Positions 1-7,615 of a DNA stretch of 9,721 bases are shown piece by piece. The DNA is from an uncultured Collinsella sp. (GTDB taxonomy: Bacteria > Actinomycetota > Coriobacteriia > Coriobacteriales > Coriobacteriaceae). Where the stretch lies: contig UQXT01000076.1 of the NCBI GenBank assembly GCA_900545075.1, positions 1 to 9,721 on the forward strand, given 5' to 3'. Numbering within the stretch: position 1 is the stretch's first letter; each line of letters starts with the position of its first letter. Made by a program: the position numbers and the translations under genes. The notes beneath the pieces are model-generated. The model was given only the letters and a program-made list of their open reading frames with translations, was not told the DNA's origin and made no database searches.

Positions 1-2
1 CC

Positions 3-1322
3 GAGCGCGTAAGTGCCGTTACCGTGTATGGCGGTGGCACCTCTGAGCCCAATGACGCCACGCGTGCGCTCGAGGCTGCTGGTGCGTCGTTTGTCTATGG
101 GACCGAACAGGTCGAGGGCGCCTATGACGTATGCGTGACGTGCCCGGGCATCTCGGAGTTCTCGGGCTTCTTTAAGGCCGGGCGCGAGCATGCCGCCCAG
201 ATTATGGGTGAGCCCGAGTTTGCCTATCGCCTGTCGCCCGATAACTGGATTGCCATCACGGGCACCAACGGCAAGACGACCACCACGTCGCTGACTGATT
301 ATCTGCTCAAGGCTGCCGGCGAGGCCAGCGTTGCTGTCGGCAACATCGGCGAGCCGCCGGTCAACGAGATTGACGGCCGAGCCCACAACGAGTGGTTTGT
401 GGCTGAGCTCTCGAGCTATCAGATTGCTACGACAACCGAGCTCCACCCCCGCGTGGCGGTGCTGCTCAACATCACTCCCGACCACTTGGGCTGGCATAAG
501 AGCCATAAGAACTATGCGCTTGCCAAGATCAAACTGTTTGACAATATGGTCGATGACGATCTGGTGGTTGTCGACGTCGAAGACGCCGGCATTCACGAGT
601 TCGATGAGTACATCTATGTTCCGGGCCACCGCATCTGCAAAGTTGCTTTTGACGAACCTGCGGGCGAGGACGCCGCATTTGTGCGCGATGGCAAGATTGT
701 CGTTCGCCTGAAGGGCGTCGAGACCACGCTCGTCGATACGTCTGAGCTTAAGATCTCGGGCCATCACAATGTAATCAATGCCCTGTGTGCTGCCACGGCG
801 GCCCTGACGGTCGGCGCCGATGTCGACGGTGTGTGTCGCGGCCTGGCCTCGTTCCAGCCGCTGGAGCACCGCGTTGAGCCCTGTGGCGAGATCGATGGCG
901 TGCGCTACGTCAACGATTCCAAGGCAACGAACACCGATGCGGTCGAAAAGGCCCTGACGGCGTTTCCCGATGACGATGTGATCTTGCTGCTCGGCGGTCA
1001 CGATAAGGGCACGCCGCTCGAGTCCTTTGCCCGCGTTGTGATGGACAACGTTCGTTCGGTGGTCTGCTTTGGAGACGCGCGCGAGCGCTTTACCGCCGCT
1101 ATGGACGAAGCGGATGTCGACGGTGATGTCGATATCGCTCAAGCCGACGACCTGCGCGATGCCGTGGACGTTGCCCGTTCGCTCTCGAGCCGTGGCGATG
1201 TGATCCTGCTTTCGCCCGCTTGCTCTTCTTTCGACGAGTTCTCGGGCTACGAGGAGCGCGGCCGCGTGTTTAAGGACTATGTGGCCCAGCTTGCCGCTGC
1301 GTCCAATACACAAATGGAATAG
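3..1322 (+). CDS. murD: UDP-N-acetylmuramoyl-L-alanine--D-glutamate ligase MurD (5' partial)
   Basis: Cytoplasmic Mur ligase that uses ATP to add D-glutamate to UDP-MurNAc-L-Ala. The reading frame is open to the left window edge, so the true start lies outside; 439 residues are visible. The GTG at 24 is internal to the conserved N-terminal Rossmann-like domain and is unlikely to be the start. Visible motifs: the ATP P-loop GTNGKTTT (nt 261-284), ELSSYQI (405-425), NITPDHLGWH, the lysine in ALAKIKLF (nt 525-527) at the place of the carbamylated lysine of the family, NDSKATNTDA (912-941), LLGGHDKG, and LSPACSSFDEFSGYEERG near the C-terminus. The ELSSYQI and SPACSSFD signatures separate MurD from MurC, MurE and MurF. 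Compared with E. coli MurD, roughly 25-50 N-terminal residues, including the glycine-rich nucleotide-binding turn, are missing. The stop is followed almost at once by ftsW, indicating co-transcription. Confidence 0.97.
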   Translation, partial: ERVSAVTVYGGGTSEPNDATRALEAAGASFVYGTEQVEGAYDVCVTCPGISEFSGFFKAGREHAAQIMGEPEFAYRLSPDNWIAITGTNGKTTTTSLTDYLLKAAGEASVAVGNIGEPPVNEIDGRAHNEWFVAELSSYQIATTTELHPRVAVLLNITPDHLGWHKSHKNYALAKIKLFDNMVDDDLVVVDVEDAGIHEFDEYIYVPGHRICKVAFDEPAGEDAAFVRDGKIVVRLKGVETTLVDTSELKISGHHNVINALCAATAALTVGADVDGVCRGLASFQPLEHRVEPCGEIDGVRYVNDSKATNTDAVEKALTAFPDDDVILLLGGHDKGTPLESFARVVMDNVRSVVCFGDARERFTAAMDEADVDGDVDIAQADDLRDAVDVARSLSSRGDVILLSPACSSFDEFSGYEERGRVFKDYVAQLAAASNTQME

Positions 1323-1331
1323 GGGTTGCCG

Positions 1332-2852
1332 GTGAGAGAGGAGAGCCCCCGACAGAACATGAGGAGGCCCGACTCGGACCGTGCTTCCTCGCAGCGCAGC
1401 ACGCCGCGTGCCGGTCGTGGCACGCAGGGCATCGGTGAGCGTTATATTGCCGGCGTCCCCGCGCGCATCATGCGACCCCGCTTGGTCTTTTTGACCTGTC
1501 TGTTCTCGCTGGTCTGTTTTGGCCTGCTGATGGTGTACTCGGCTTCTTCAGTCGAGGCTCTTCATGAGAACGGCTCCGCGACCTACTTTTTGTTTCGACA
1601 GTTTATGTTCACTGTCGTCGGTGTTGCCGCCCTCGAGTTCATCGCGCGCGTTGCACCTGATAGCTGGTTTGGCGAAAGGGCGCTTAAACTTGCTCTTATC
1701 GCTATGATGATCTTGCTGCTTGCGGTGTTCCTTGTTGGTAGCGGCAGCCGTGGCGCTACGCGTTGGCTGAGCATTGCCGGCATTCAGTTTCAGCCATCGG
1801 AGTTTCTCAAGCCGTTTGCTATTGCCTATTCGGCCATTATGCTCGACCGTGTGTTTTCGCCCGCTGGCAACATCAATGAGTTCCTTAAGAGCATGGGTCT
1901 CTATTTGGGCCCTTCGATCTTCTTGATTTTTATTCAGCCCGACTTTGGCACCATCCTGATTATTCTGTTGACGATCATGTGCATGGCGCTCTTTGCCGGC
2001 CTTGACCCAAAATTCATTATCGGTGCGATTCTTGCTGGTGTCGTCATCATCGTGATCGCTCTTGTCGTCGAGCCGTACCGTATGGTGCGCATTCAGGTTC
2101 TCTTAAACCCTTGGGCAGATGAATATGGAGACGGGTATCAGGCAACGCTCGCCATTATGGCGTTTGCTTCGGGCGGACTGTTCGGCCGCGGTATCGGCAA
2201 CTCAACCATGAAGTACTCGTATTTGCCCGAGGCGCACAACGACTACATCCTGGCCATCATTGGCGAGGAGGTTGGCTTTTTGGGGACGCTGCTGTTTTTC
2301 TTAGTGTTTGCGATGCTGATCTACTCGGCGTTTCGAATCGCCGAGCAGGCTACCGATCGTCGCGGGGCGCTCATGGCTTCGGGCTCTGCGGTTATTCTCG
2401 CGGTGCAGTTTTTGATCAACGCGCTGGGCATCCTCAACGTGTTTCCCATGACGGGCAAGCCGCTACCGTTTATCAGTTATGGCGGCTCTTCGATTATCGT
2501 GTCGCTCATGCTCGCCGGGCTTATTTTGCGCGTCTCGCACGAGAGCGCTCGACGCGATGAATATGATTGTCGCCGCGATAGTTTTGCCGTTATGGACGAA
2601 AGCACCGCCGGGGTTCCCCATGTGCGTGGGGAGCGTTCGTCGCGTGGCGGTTTTACCGTCTTGAACGGTTTTGCTTCGGAGTCGGATGCCCGTCCACGGC
2701 CACGCTCGGCGACACAGGGTCGTCCGCAACGACCGACGCCGCGCAATACGGGCGGCGGATATAATCGAATCGACCTGAATTCGGACCCGTCGGCGCGCTT
2801 GCGCACCGACGACCAGGGGCCGCGCGTACGAAGGGACTACCATGACCGATAA
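1332..2852 (+). CDS. ftsW: Septal peptidoglycan polymerase FtsW (SEDS family)
   Basis: Membrane glycosyltransferase that polymerises lipid II at the division septum, normally with a class B penicillin-binding protein. From the GTG at 1332 it has 506 residues: a basic cytoplasmic N-terminus of about 50, about ten membrane segments (first near 51-70), and a 104-residue hydrophilic Arg-rich C-terminal tail (403-506). SEDS signatures are clear: TRWLSIAGIQFQPSEFLKP, PEAHNDYILAIIGEE with Asp304 at the place of the essential aspartate of FtsW/RodA, and PMTGKPLPFISYGGSS (372-387). RodA is the alternative, but the neighbours murD and murG and the long tails favour FtsW. The start is uncertain. GTG 1332 has AGGGG (1321-1325) 6 bases upstream. 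TTG 1326 has only a weak GGA. ATG 1359 has GAGGAG (1338-1343) but 15 bases away. The gene overlaps murG by 11 bases, suggesting translational coupling. Confidence 0.95.
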   Translation: MREESPRQNMRRPDSDRASSQRSTPRAGRGTQGIGERYIAGVPARIMRPRLVFLTCLFSLVCFGLLMVYSASSVEALHENGSATYFLFRQFMFTVVGVAALEFIARVAPDSWFGERALKLALIAMMILLLAVFLVGSGSRGATRWLSIAGIQFQPSEFLKPFAIAYSAIMLDRVFSPAGNINEFLKSMGLYLGPSIFLIFIQPDFGTILIILLTIMCMALFAGLDPKFIIGAILAGVVIIVIALVVEPYRMVRIQVLLNPWADEYGDGYQATLAIMAFASGGLFGRGIGNSTMKYSYLPEAHNDYILAIIGEEVGFLGTLLFFLVFAMLIYSAFRIAEQATDRRGALMASGSAVILAVQFLINALGILNVFPMTGKPLPFISYGGSSIIVSLMLAGLILRVSHESARRDEYDCRRDSFAVMDESTAGVPHVRGERSSRGGFTVLNGFASESDARPRPRSATQGRPQRPTPRNTGGGYNRIDLNSDPSARLRTDDQGPRVRRDYHDR

Positions 2853-3957
2853 GATGACCGTTGCTATCGCAGCCGGCGGCACGGCGGGACATATCAACCC
2901 CGCACTCGCCTTGGCCGAGGAACTGCGTGACCGTGGCCACCACGTTGTGTTTGTGGGCCAGTCGCATAAGCTCGAGGGTCGTCTGGTTCCCGAGGCAGGG
3001 TTCGATTTTGTACCGATTACGGTTACGGGCTTCGACCGCTCTCGCCCTTGGACGGCATTGAGCTCGCTGTGGCGTGTCTATAAGGCGAAGCGCGCGCTCC
3101 GCAGCCATTTTTCCAAAGCCTGCAAGCCCGATGTCGCCATAGGTTTTGGCGCCTATGTTGAGGTCCCGCTTCTGGGCTGGTGCAAGGACGCTGGCATTCC
3201 GTATCTGCTGCACGAACAGAATTCCGTCCCGGGCCTTGCTAACAAGATGATGAGTTCGCATGCCGCCCGCGTTTGCATCTCGGTGCCGGCAGCGCGTTCT
3301 GTGTTTGAGCGCGAGGGCAATTCTGACCATGTGCTCATGACCGGCAACCCCGTGCGCCGTTCTGTGATCGAGGGAGATCGGGTTCGCGGCCGCAGGGCTC
3401 TCGATGTGCCCGAGGACGCCACGCTCCTGCTGGTGTTTGGCGGCTCACTTGGTGCTCAACATCTTAATGAGCGTGTGGCTTCGCTCAAAAACGAGTTGCT
3501 CTCGCGCGATAATCTCTATGTTTTGCATTCGACGGGCGCCGATGGCTTTGAGGACACCGAGCGCGCTCTTGCCCTGACGCCCGAGGAGGCGAAGCGGTAT
3601 CGCGTCCAGCCCTACATCGACAATATGGGCGATATGCTGGCCGCGGCCGATTTGGTCCTCTCGCGCTCGGGCGCTTCGAGCGTTGCCGAGATCGCCGCTC
3701 TTGCCGTTCCTTCGGTGCTGGTGCCGTATCCGCATGCGACGGCCGATCATCAGACCACCAATGCCCGCTATTTGGTCGACGCCGGTGCCGGCGTGCTCTG
3801 CGCCGATGCCGATATCGACACCCGGGCGTTTGCCGATGAGCTGCTGCATCTTATCGATGATGCGCAGGCGCGCGATACCATGCGCCAGGCGGCTCGCGGT
3901 TTGGCCCAGGACCGCGCTGCCGTCCTTTTGGCAGACGCGGTAGAAGGATTGCGTTAG
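2842..3957 (+). CDS. murG: Undecaprenyl-PP-MurNAc-pentapeptide-UDPGlcNAc GlcNAc transferase MurG
   Basis: Peripheral membrane GT28 glycosyltransferase that adds GlcNAc from UDP-GlcNAc to lipid I, giving lipid II, the substrate of FtsW encoded just upstream. It has 371 residues, a usual length for MurG. Visible features: the N-domain glycine loop GGTAGHINPALALAE (from residue 12, with His17), HEQNSVPGLANK (124-135), the GNPVR segment, the second glycine loop VFGGSLGAQ (198-206), and the UDP-GlcNAc binding region SRSGASSVAEIAAL (Glu283) followed by PYPHATADHQTTNA (Gln304). The start ATG 2842 has AAGGGA (2831-2836) 5 bases upstream; a second ATG at 2854 is possible but has a poorer site. The start lies inside the end of ftsW, so the two are likely translated in a coupled way. 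The product of this step feeds the septal polymerase. Confidence 0.97.
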   Translation: MTDKMTVAIAAGGTAGHINPALALAEELRDRGHHVVFVGQSHKLEGRLVPEAGFDFVPITVTGFDRSRPWTALSSLWRVYKAKRALRSHFSKACKPDVAIGFGAYVEVPLLGWCKDAGIPYLLHEQNSVPGLANKMMSSHAARVCISVPAARSVFEREGNSDHVLMTGNPVRRSVIEGDRVRGRRALDVPEDATLLLVFGGSLGAQHLNERVASLKNELLSRDNLYVLHSTGADGFEDTERALALTPEEAKRYRVQPYIDNMGDMLAAADLVLSRSGASSVAEIAALAVPSVLVPYPHATADHQTTNARYLVDAGAGVLCADADIDTRAFADELLHLIDDAQARDTMRQAARGLAQDRAAVLLADAVEGLR

Positions 3958-4054
3958 TTAGACGGGATATCGCGGGTCGCCCTCGCGCGGATGCGGTAGG
4001 TGCGGTACAGTAGACGGGTTACAGGCAGTGTTTACGCAAGGAGTACACGAGCAC
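3958..4054 (+). other. murG-murC intergenic leader
   Basis: A 97-base gap, the largest within the mur block. It contains an imperfect GC-rich inverted repeat (ATCGCG at 3969-3974 against CGCGGAT at 3986-3992, one bulge) with no T-run after it, so it does not look like a terminator. A weak -10-like TACAGT at 4006-4011 has no matching -35 box. It may be a plain spacer or hold a weak internal promoter for murC-murB-ftsQ; the sequence does not settle this. Confidence 0.4.
4038..4043 (+). promoter_or_regulatory. Ribosome binding site of murC (decides the start)
   Basis: AAGGAG, the only good Shine-Dalgarno match near the murC 5' end, 11 bases before ATG 4055. The spacing is a little long, but the site rules out the upstream GTG at 4028, which lies before it. 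Confidence 0.7.
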
Positions 4055-5473
4055 ATGGCTGATTCCCAGACTGCAACCTCCGCGCCCGATTTCAAGAGCG
4101 CCCATTTTATCGGTATCGGTGGCGCCGGCATGAGCGGCATCGCCCTCGTCCTTCACGAGCGCGGCTATGTCGTTACCGGCTCCGACCTTAAGACGTCGCG
4201 CTATATTCGTCAGCTTACCCGTGCCGGCGTGAAAGTGCATGTGGGCCATGAGGCTGCCACCATCGACGAGGTCAAGCCCGACGTCGTCGTGGTCTCTACC
4301 GCTATTCCCGAGTCCAACCCCGAGCTCGTCCGTGCGCGCGAGCTGGGTATTCCCGTGTGGCCCCGCGCCAAGATGCTCTCGGCTCTGGGCCATGGCTACA
4401 CCACCGTCGCCGTTGCCGGTACTCATGGCAAGACCACGACCTCATCGATGTGCGCCACCATGCTCGACCGCATGGGTTTGGACCCCAGCTTCCTGATCGG
4501 TGGCATTGTCGAGGGCTACGACACCAACGGCAAGAACGGCTCGGGCGACTATTTTGTCGCCGAGGCGGATGAGTCCGACAGCTCCTTCCTGTTCCTTAAC
4601 CCCAACGTGGTCATCGTGACCAACGTCGAGGCCGACCATCTCGATCACTACTCGGGTATCGAGGAGATCGAGGCCACCTTCGCCAAGTTTATGAGTCTGG
4701 TGGGCGAGGACGGCACGGTCATCGTCTGTGGCGAGGACCCGCATCTGGTCGAGCTTGCCAGGTCGACCGGTCGCCGCGTGCTTTCCTACGGTTTTGCCGA
4801 GACCAACGACATCGTCTGCGTGCATCCGGACGTCCAAGGCATCCAGAGTGACTTTGTCGTCCGCTTTGAGGACGGCACCGAGCACGCCGTCGAGATTAAG
4901 AGCAACCCTGGTCGCCACAATATGCTCAACGCCACGGCGGTTCTTACGGTCGCTCATGTTCTGGAGCTCGATATCGACGCTGCCGCAAAGGCGCTTTCGA
5001 GCTTTGAGGGCGTCCGCCGCCGCTTTACCCATGTGGGCGATATCGATGGTATTACCGTGGTCGATGACTACGGCCATCACCCCACCGAGGTCAAGGCAAC
5101 CCTCGCCGCCGCTTCGTCGCTTGGCTACAAGCATGTCGACGTCGTGTTTCAGCCGCACCGCTATTCGCGTCTGCAAGCACTGTGCGATGACTTTGCCGAT
5201 GCCTTCGCCAATGCCGACAAGCTGCTGTTGATCGACGTGTTCTCTGCCGGCGAGATGCCCATCCCGGGCGTCACGTCCAAGATGCTCGCCGATACCGTGC
5301 GCGCCAAGCACCCCGGTAAGGAGGTCGTGTACTGCTCGAGTCGTCTTGAGCTCAACGAGGAGCTCGAGAAGATGGTGGGCGAGGGCGATTTGCTGCTTAC
5401 CATGGGCGCCGGCGACGTCACGACGGTCGGCCCCGAGTTCATCGAGTATCTGACTGCCAAGAAAGACGCTTAA
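4055..5473 (+). CDS. murC: UDP-N-acetylmuramate--L-alanine ligase MurC
   Basis: Cytoplasmic ATP-dependent ligase that adds L-alanine, the first stem-peptide residue, to UDP-MurNAc. 472 residues from ATG 4055, typical for MurC. Domains: N-terminal UDP-binding Rossmann fold with GIGGAGMSG (20-28); central ATPase domain with P-loop GTHGKTTTSSM (from 122, Lys126), EADESDSSFL (170-179) and NVEADHLDHY (190-199); C-terminal domain with DDYGHHPTEVKATL (337-350) and FQPHRYSRL (365-373). The GTHGKT loop, EADESD and DYGHHPTE are MurC signatures that exclude MurD, MurE and MurF. The frame is open up to a GTG at 4028, but homology starts after ATG 4055 and the ribosome site AAGGAG lies between them. murB follows after 5 bases, so the two are almost surely co-transcribed. 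Misuse of L-Ser by MurC is the error that the PgeF family encoded downstream is reported to correct. Confidence 0.97.
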   Translation: MADSQTATSAPDFKSAHFIGIGGAGMSGIALVLHERGYVVTGSDLKTSRYIRQLTRAGVKVHVGHEAATIDEVKPDVVVVSTAIPESNPELVRARELGIPVWPRAKMLSALGHGYTTVAVAGTHGKTTTSSMCATMLDRMGLDPSFLIGGIVEGYDTNGKNGSGDYFVAEADESDSSFLFLNPNVVIVTNVEADHLDHYSGIEEIEATFAKFMSLVGEDGTVIVCGEDPHLVELARSTGRRVLSYGFAETNDIVCVHPDVQGIQSDFVVRFEDGTEHAVEIKSNPGRHNMLNATAVLTVAHVLELDIDAAAKALSSFEGVRRRFTHVGDIDGITVVDDYGHHPTEVKATLAAASSLGYKHVDVVFQPHRYSRLQALCDDFADAFANADKLLLIDVFSAGEMPIPGVTSKMLADTVRAKHPGKEVVYCSSRLELNEELEKMVGEGDLLLTMGAGDVTTVGPEFIEYLTAKKDA

Positions 5474-5478
5474 ACCCC

Positions 5479-6390
5479 ATGGGTCTGTTTAACGCCGTCA
5501 TGGCGCTTTCGGGCATGATCGATACGGACGTAATCGAGGATGAACGCCTCGCGCGCCATACGAGCTATCGTATCGGCGGCAAGGCGGACCTCTTTGTGAC
5601 GTGTCACAGCTATCATGCCCTGCGCCGCGCCGTGGCGGTGCTCGACCGTGAGCAGGTGCCGTGGGTCATTATCGGCAAGGGATCTAATCTGCTTGTTGCC
5701 GATGCAGGCTATCGCGGCGCCGTTATTTCGCTGGGGCGCGAGTTTCAGCGTACGGTTGTCGCCGATGACGGTTGTACACTGACGGTCGGTGCGGGCGTGA
5801 TGTTCGCACGCCTAGTCAACGACGCGCTGTCGCGCAGCCTTTCGGGTCTTGAGTTTGCGGTCGGTATTCCCGGCTCCGTTGGCGGTGCCGTGTCCATGAA
5901 CGCCGGCACGCGAACCGAGTGGATTGGCTCGCTGGTCGAAGATGTCGTTACATTTGACCCAGACTCCGGCATTAAGCATTATGCGGGCTCGGAGATCGCT
6001 TGGGGCTACCGTGAATGCAGTTTGCCACGCAACGAGATCATTCTGGAATGCGTGCTCAAGCTCAAGCCCGCGGCCAAGGCCGATATCCGTGAGCGCATGG
6101 AGCGATACCTGACGCGGCGCAAGCGCACACAGCCCATGGGCTGTGCATCCTGCGGGTCGGTCTTTCGCAACCCGCCCGATGCGAGTGTGGGCAAGCTTAT
6201 CGAGGATTGTGGATTAAAGGGTTTTTCGATTGGCGGCGCGGAAGTTTCGCCCGTACACGCTAATTTTATCGTTAATAACGGAACCGCCTCGGCCGATGAC
6301 GTGGCCGCGGTTATCAGGCATGTGCACGGAAAGGTGAGGGAGGCGTATGGCATCGAGCTCAGACCGGAAGTTAAATTCCTCGGCTTCTAG
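5479..6390 (+). CDS. murB: UDP-N-acetylenolpyruvoylglucosamine reductase MurB
   Basis: FAD- and NADPH-dependent cytoplasmic reductase that turns UDP-GlcNAc-enolpyruvate into UDP-MurNAc, the substrate of MurC encoded immediately upstream. 303 residues, matching the shorter MurB form rather than the longer E. coli form. Visible: TSYRIGGKADLF (28-39), the FAD-binding GKGSNLLVADAGY (66-78), GIPGSVGGAVSMNAG (129-143), the conserved Tyr-Arg of YRECS (177-181), SCGSVFRNP (224-232) with Ser227 at the catalytic proton-donor position, and RPEVKFLG near the end with Glu297 at the place of the C-terminal catalytic glutamate. The start is uncertain: ATG 5479 lies 5 bases after the murC stop with no good Shine-Dalgarno site, and in-frame ATGs at 5500 and 5515 also lack one, so translation may rely on coupling to murC. 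The end overlaps ftsQ by 44 bases. Confidence 0.96.
   Translation: MGLFNAVMALSGMIDTDVIEDERLARHTSYRIGGKADLFVTCHSYHALRRAVAVLDREQVPWVIIGKGSNLLVADAGYRGAVISLGREFQRTVVADDGCTLTVGAGVMFARLVNDALSRSLSGLEFAVGIPGSVGGAVSMNAGTRTEWIGSLVEDVVTFDPDSGIKHYAGSEIAWGYRECSLPRNEIILECVLKLKPAAKADIRERMERYLTRRKRTQPMGCASCGSVFRNPPDASVGKLIEDCGLKGFSIGGAEVSPVHANFIVNNGTASADDVAAVIRHVHGKVREAYGIELRPEVKFLGF
6336..6343 (+). promoter_or_regulatory. Ribosome binding site of ftsQ inside murB
   Basis: GAGGGAGG lies 3 bases before ATG 6347. Spacing is short for the last GGAGG but normal if GAGGG is used. It supports the early ftsQ start within murB; the later in-frame ATG at 6464 has no such site. Confidence 0.6.
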
Positions 6391-7615
6391 AGCATCGAAA
6401 CCAACCTTCCGCCGCGCCGGAGGGCGTTCCGGCGCACCGTCTCAGCCTCAACGTAAATCCGTCATGTCTTCTAAGTCTGCTGGATCCGTGCGGCCTGCCA
6501 AGCGTCCGGCTGCCGGCCCGCAGCTTGGCGGACGCTCCACGGCCAAAAAGGTTACTCGTCCGGTGGCGCGTCCCTCGGTGACGCCCAAATCGGCGCTGGG
6601 CGCCAAGCCTTCTCGTCCCATAGCGTCGCCCAAGCCATCGTTGGGGGCAAAGGCGACGCGTCCCGGTCGCACGCTGAGTGCATCGAAGCCGCGCTCGCTG
6701 ACGCCGGTGCCGGCTTCCGCAAAACCGCAATCGGGTAAAAAGGGTTCTACTCCGCTGTCGTCGGTCGGCGCTCTGGCAAATCATGCGGCGGGTGCCGCTT
6801 CTGCCGTTAAGGGCAAGGGCAAAATCGTGGGCGGCATCATTGTCGCTTTGGTAGTGCTTGCGGTCGTTGCCGTCGTTGTCATTAACTCAGGCCTGTTCGC
6901 CGCCACCGATATTCAGATTCGGGGCAGCGAGCATGTGACCAAGCACGATGCTATCCAACTGATCGATCTGCCCGAGAACACGTCGCTGTTCAATGTGAAT
7001 CCCGACCAGATCACCGAGGGCCTCAAGCAAAATCCGTGGGTCTCGGGCGTGGATGTCCAGCGTCAATTTCCCCATACGCTCATCATCACGCCGACGGAAC
7101 GCAAGGTTATCGCAATCGCCTACATTAGCTCCGACGATCTTGCCTGGGCGATTGGGGACGATGACACGTGGATTGCACCGCTGTCTACCTCGGTCGATGT
7201 TGACGACCAGGGCAATGTCACCGCAACGGGGGAGGGTGCCAACACCCTGACCGGCATCGATGCCGCCCTGGCACTCGCCAAGCATTACGGCGCCGTGCTG
7301 CTGACCGATGTCTCGGCCGATGTCGCACCGGTTTCGGGACAAGCGGTAAATTCCAAGGCAGTCAAGGCCGGCCTGGATTACGTTCGCGGATTCTCGAGCG
7401 AGTTCCTGGGCCAGGTCAAGGATATTTCCACGCCCTCGGTCGAGGCCATCTCGGCGAACCTCGATAACGGTATCGAGGTGTCGCTCGGCGATTCGGACGA
7501 CATTGCCAAAAAGGAGCGTATCGTTACCAAGCTGCTTTCGCAGGTGGAGGGCGTGACGTATATCAACGTTCGATCTCCTGGCAACTATACGTTTAGGAAC
7601 GCGCCGACCTCGTAG
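6347..7615 (+). CDS. ftsQ: Cell division protein FtsQ (DivIB-type) with long basic N-terminal tail
   Basis: Single-pass membrane protein of the divisome that links FtsW and the septal synthase to early division proteins. 422 residues, longer than the roughly 276 of E. coli FtsQ. Residues 1-158 form a low-complexity cytoplasmic tail rich in Ser, Ala, Pro, Lys and Arg with one acidic residue (Asp6). Residues 160-179 (IVGGIIVALV and on) form one membrane helix. Residues 185-255 fit a POTRA domain (ATDIQIRGSEHVTKHDAI, then NPWVSGVDVQRQFPHTL and TERKVIAIAYI), and the rest fits the extracytoplasmic FtsQ/DivIB domain. The start ATG 6347 lies inside the murB end, with GAGGGAGG just upstream. Recognition rests on the POTRA-like pattern, topology and position between murB and ftsZ. 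The tail contains two similar 15-residue units at 79-108. It is probably the last gene of the mur-ftsQ transcript. Confidence 0.92.
   Translation: MASSSDRKLNSSASRASKPTFRRAGGRSGAPSQPQRKSVMSSKSAGSVRPAKRPAAGPQLGGRSTAKKVTRPVARPSVTPKSALGAKPSRPIASPKPSLGAKATRPGRTLSASKPRSLTPVPASAKPQSGKKGSTPLSSVGALANHAAGAASAVKGKGKIVGGIIVALVVLAVVAVVVINSGLFAATDIQIRGSEHVTKHDAIQLIDLPENTSLFNVNPDQITEGLKQNPWVSGVDVQRQFPHTLIITPTERKVIAIAYISSDDLAWAIGDDDTWIAPLSTSVDVDDQGNVTATGEGANTLTGIDAALALAKHYGAVLLTDVSADVAPVSGQAVNSKAVKAGLDYVRGFSSEFLGQVKDISTPSVEAISANLDNGIEVSLGDSDDIAKKERIVTKLLSQVEGVTYINVRSPGNYTFRNAPTS
6581..6670 (+). repeat. Two tandem 15-residue repeats in the FtsQ N-terminal tail
   Basis: Residues 79-93 (TPKSALGAKPSRPIA) and 94-108 (SPKPSLGAKATRPGR) share the pattern xPKxxLGAKxxRPxx. 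The units are 45 bases each, 6581-6625 and 6626-6670, and differ at many bases, so the similarity is kept mostly at protein level. It looks like an old internal duplication within a disordered basic tail. Confidence 0.65.

Noticed and set aside
24..26. GTG at 24 as the start of murD
   Set aside because: The frame continues open to the window edge with plausible MurD residues, and starting here would remove the glycine-rich N-terminal turn of the family.
2653..3330. Open frame of 225 codons on the minus strand across the ftsW-murG junction
   Set aside because: Its sequence is fully covered by two well-supported genes, and it resembles no family.
3969..3992. GC-rich inverted repeat after murG as a terminator
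   Set aside because: The pairing is interrupted by a bulge and no T-run follows, so it lacks the features of an intrinsic terminator.
4442..5311. Open frame of 289 codons on the minus strand within murC
   Set aside because: It lies opposite the conserved ATPase and C-terminal domains of murC and has no recognisable domain or ribosome site.
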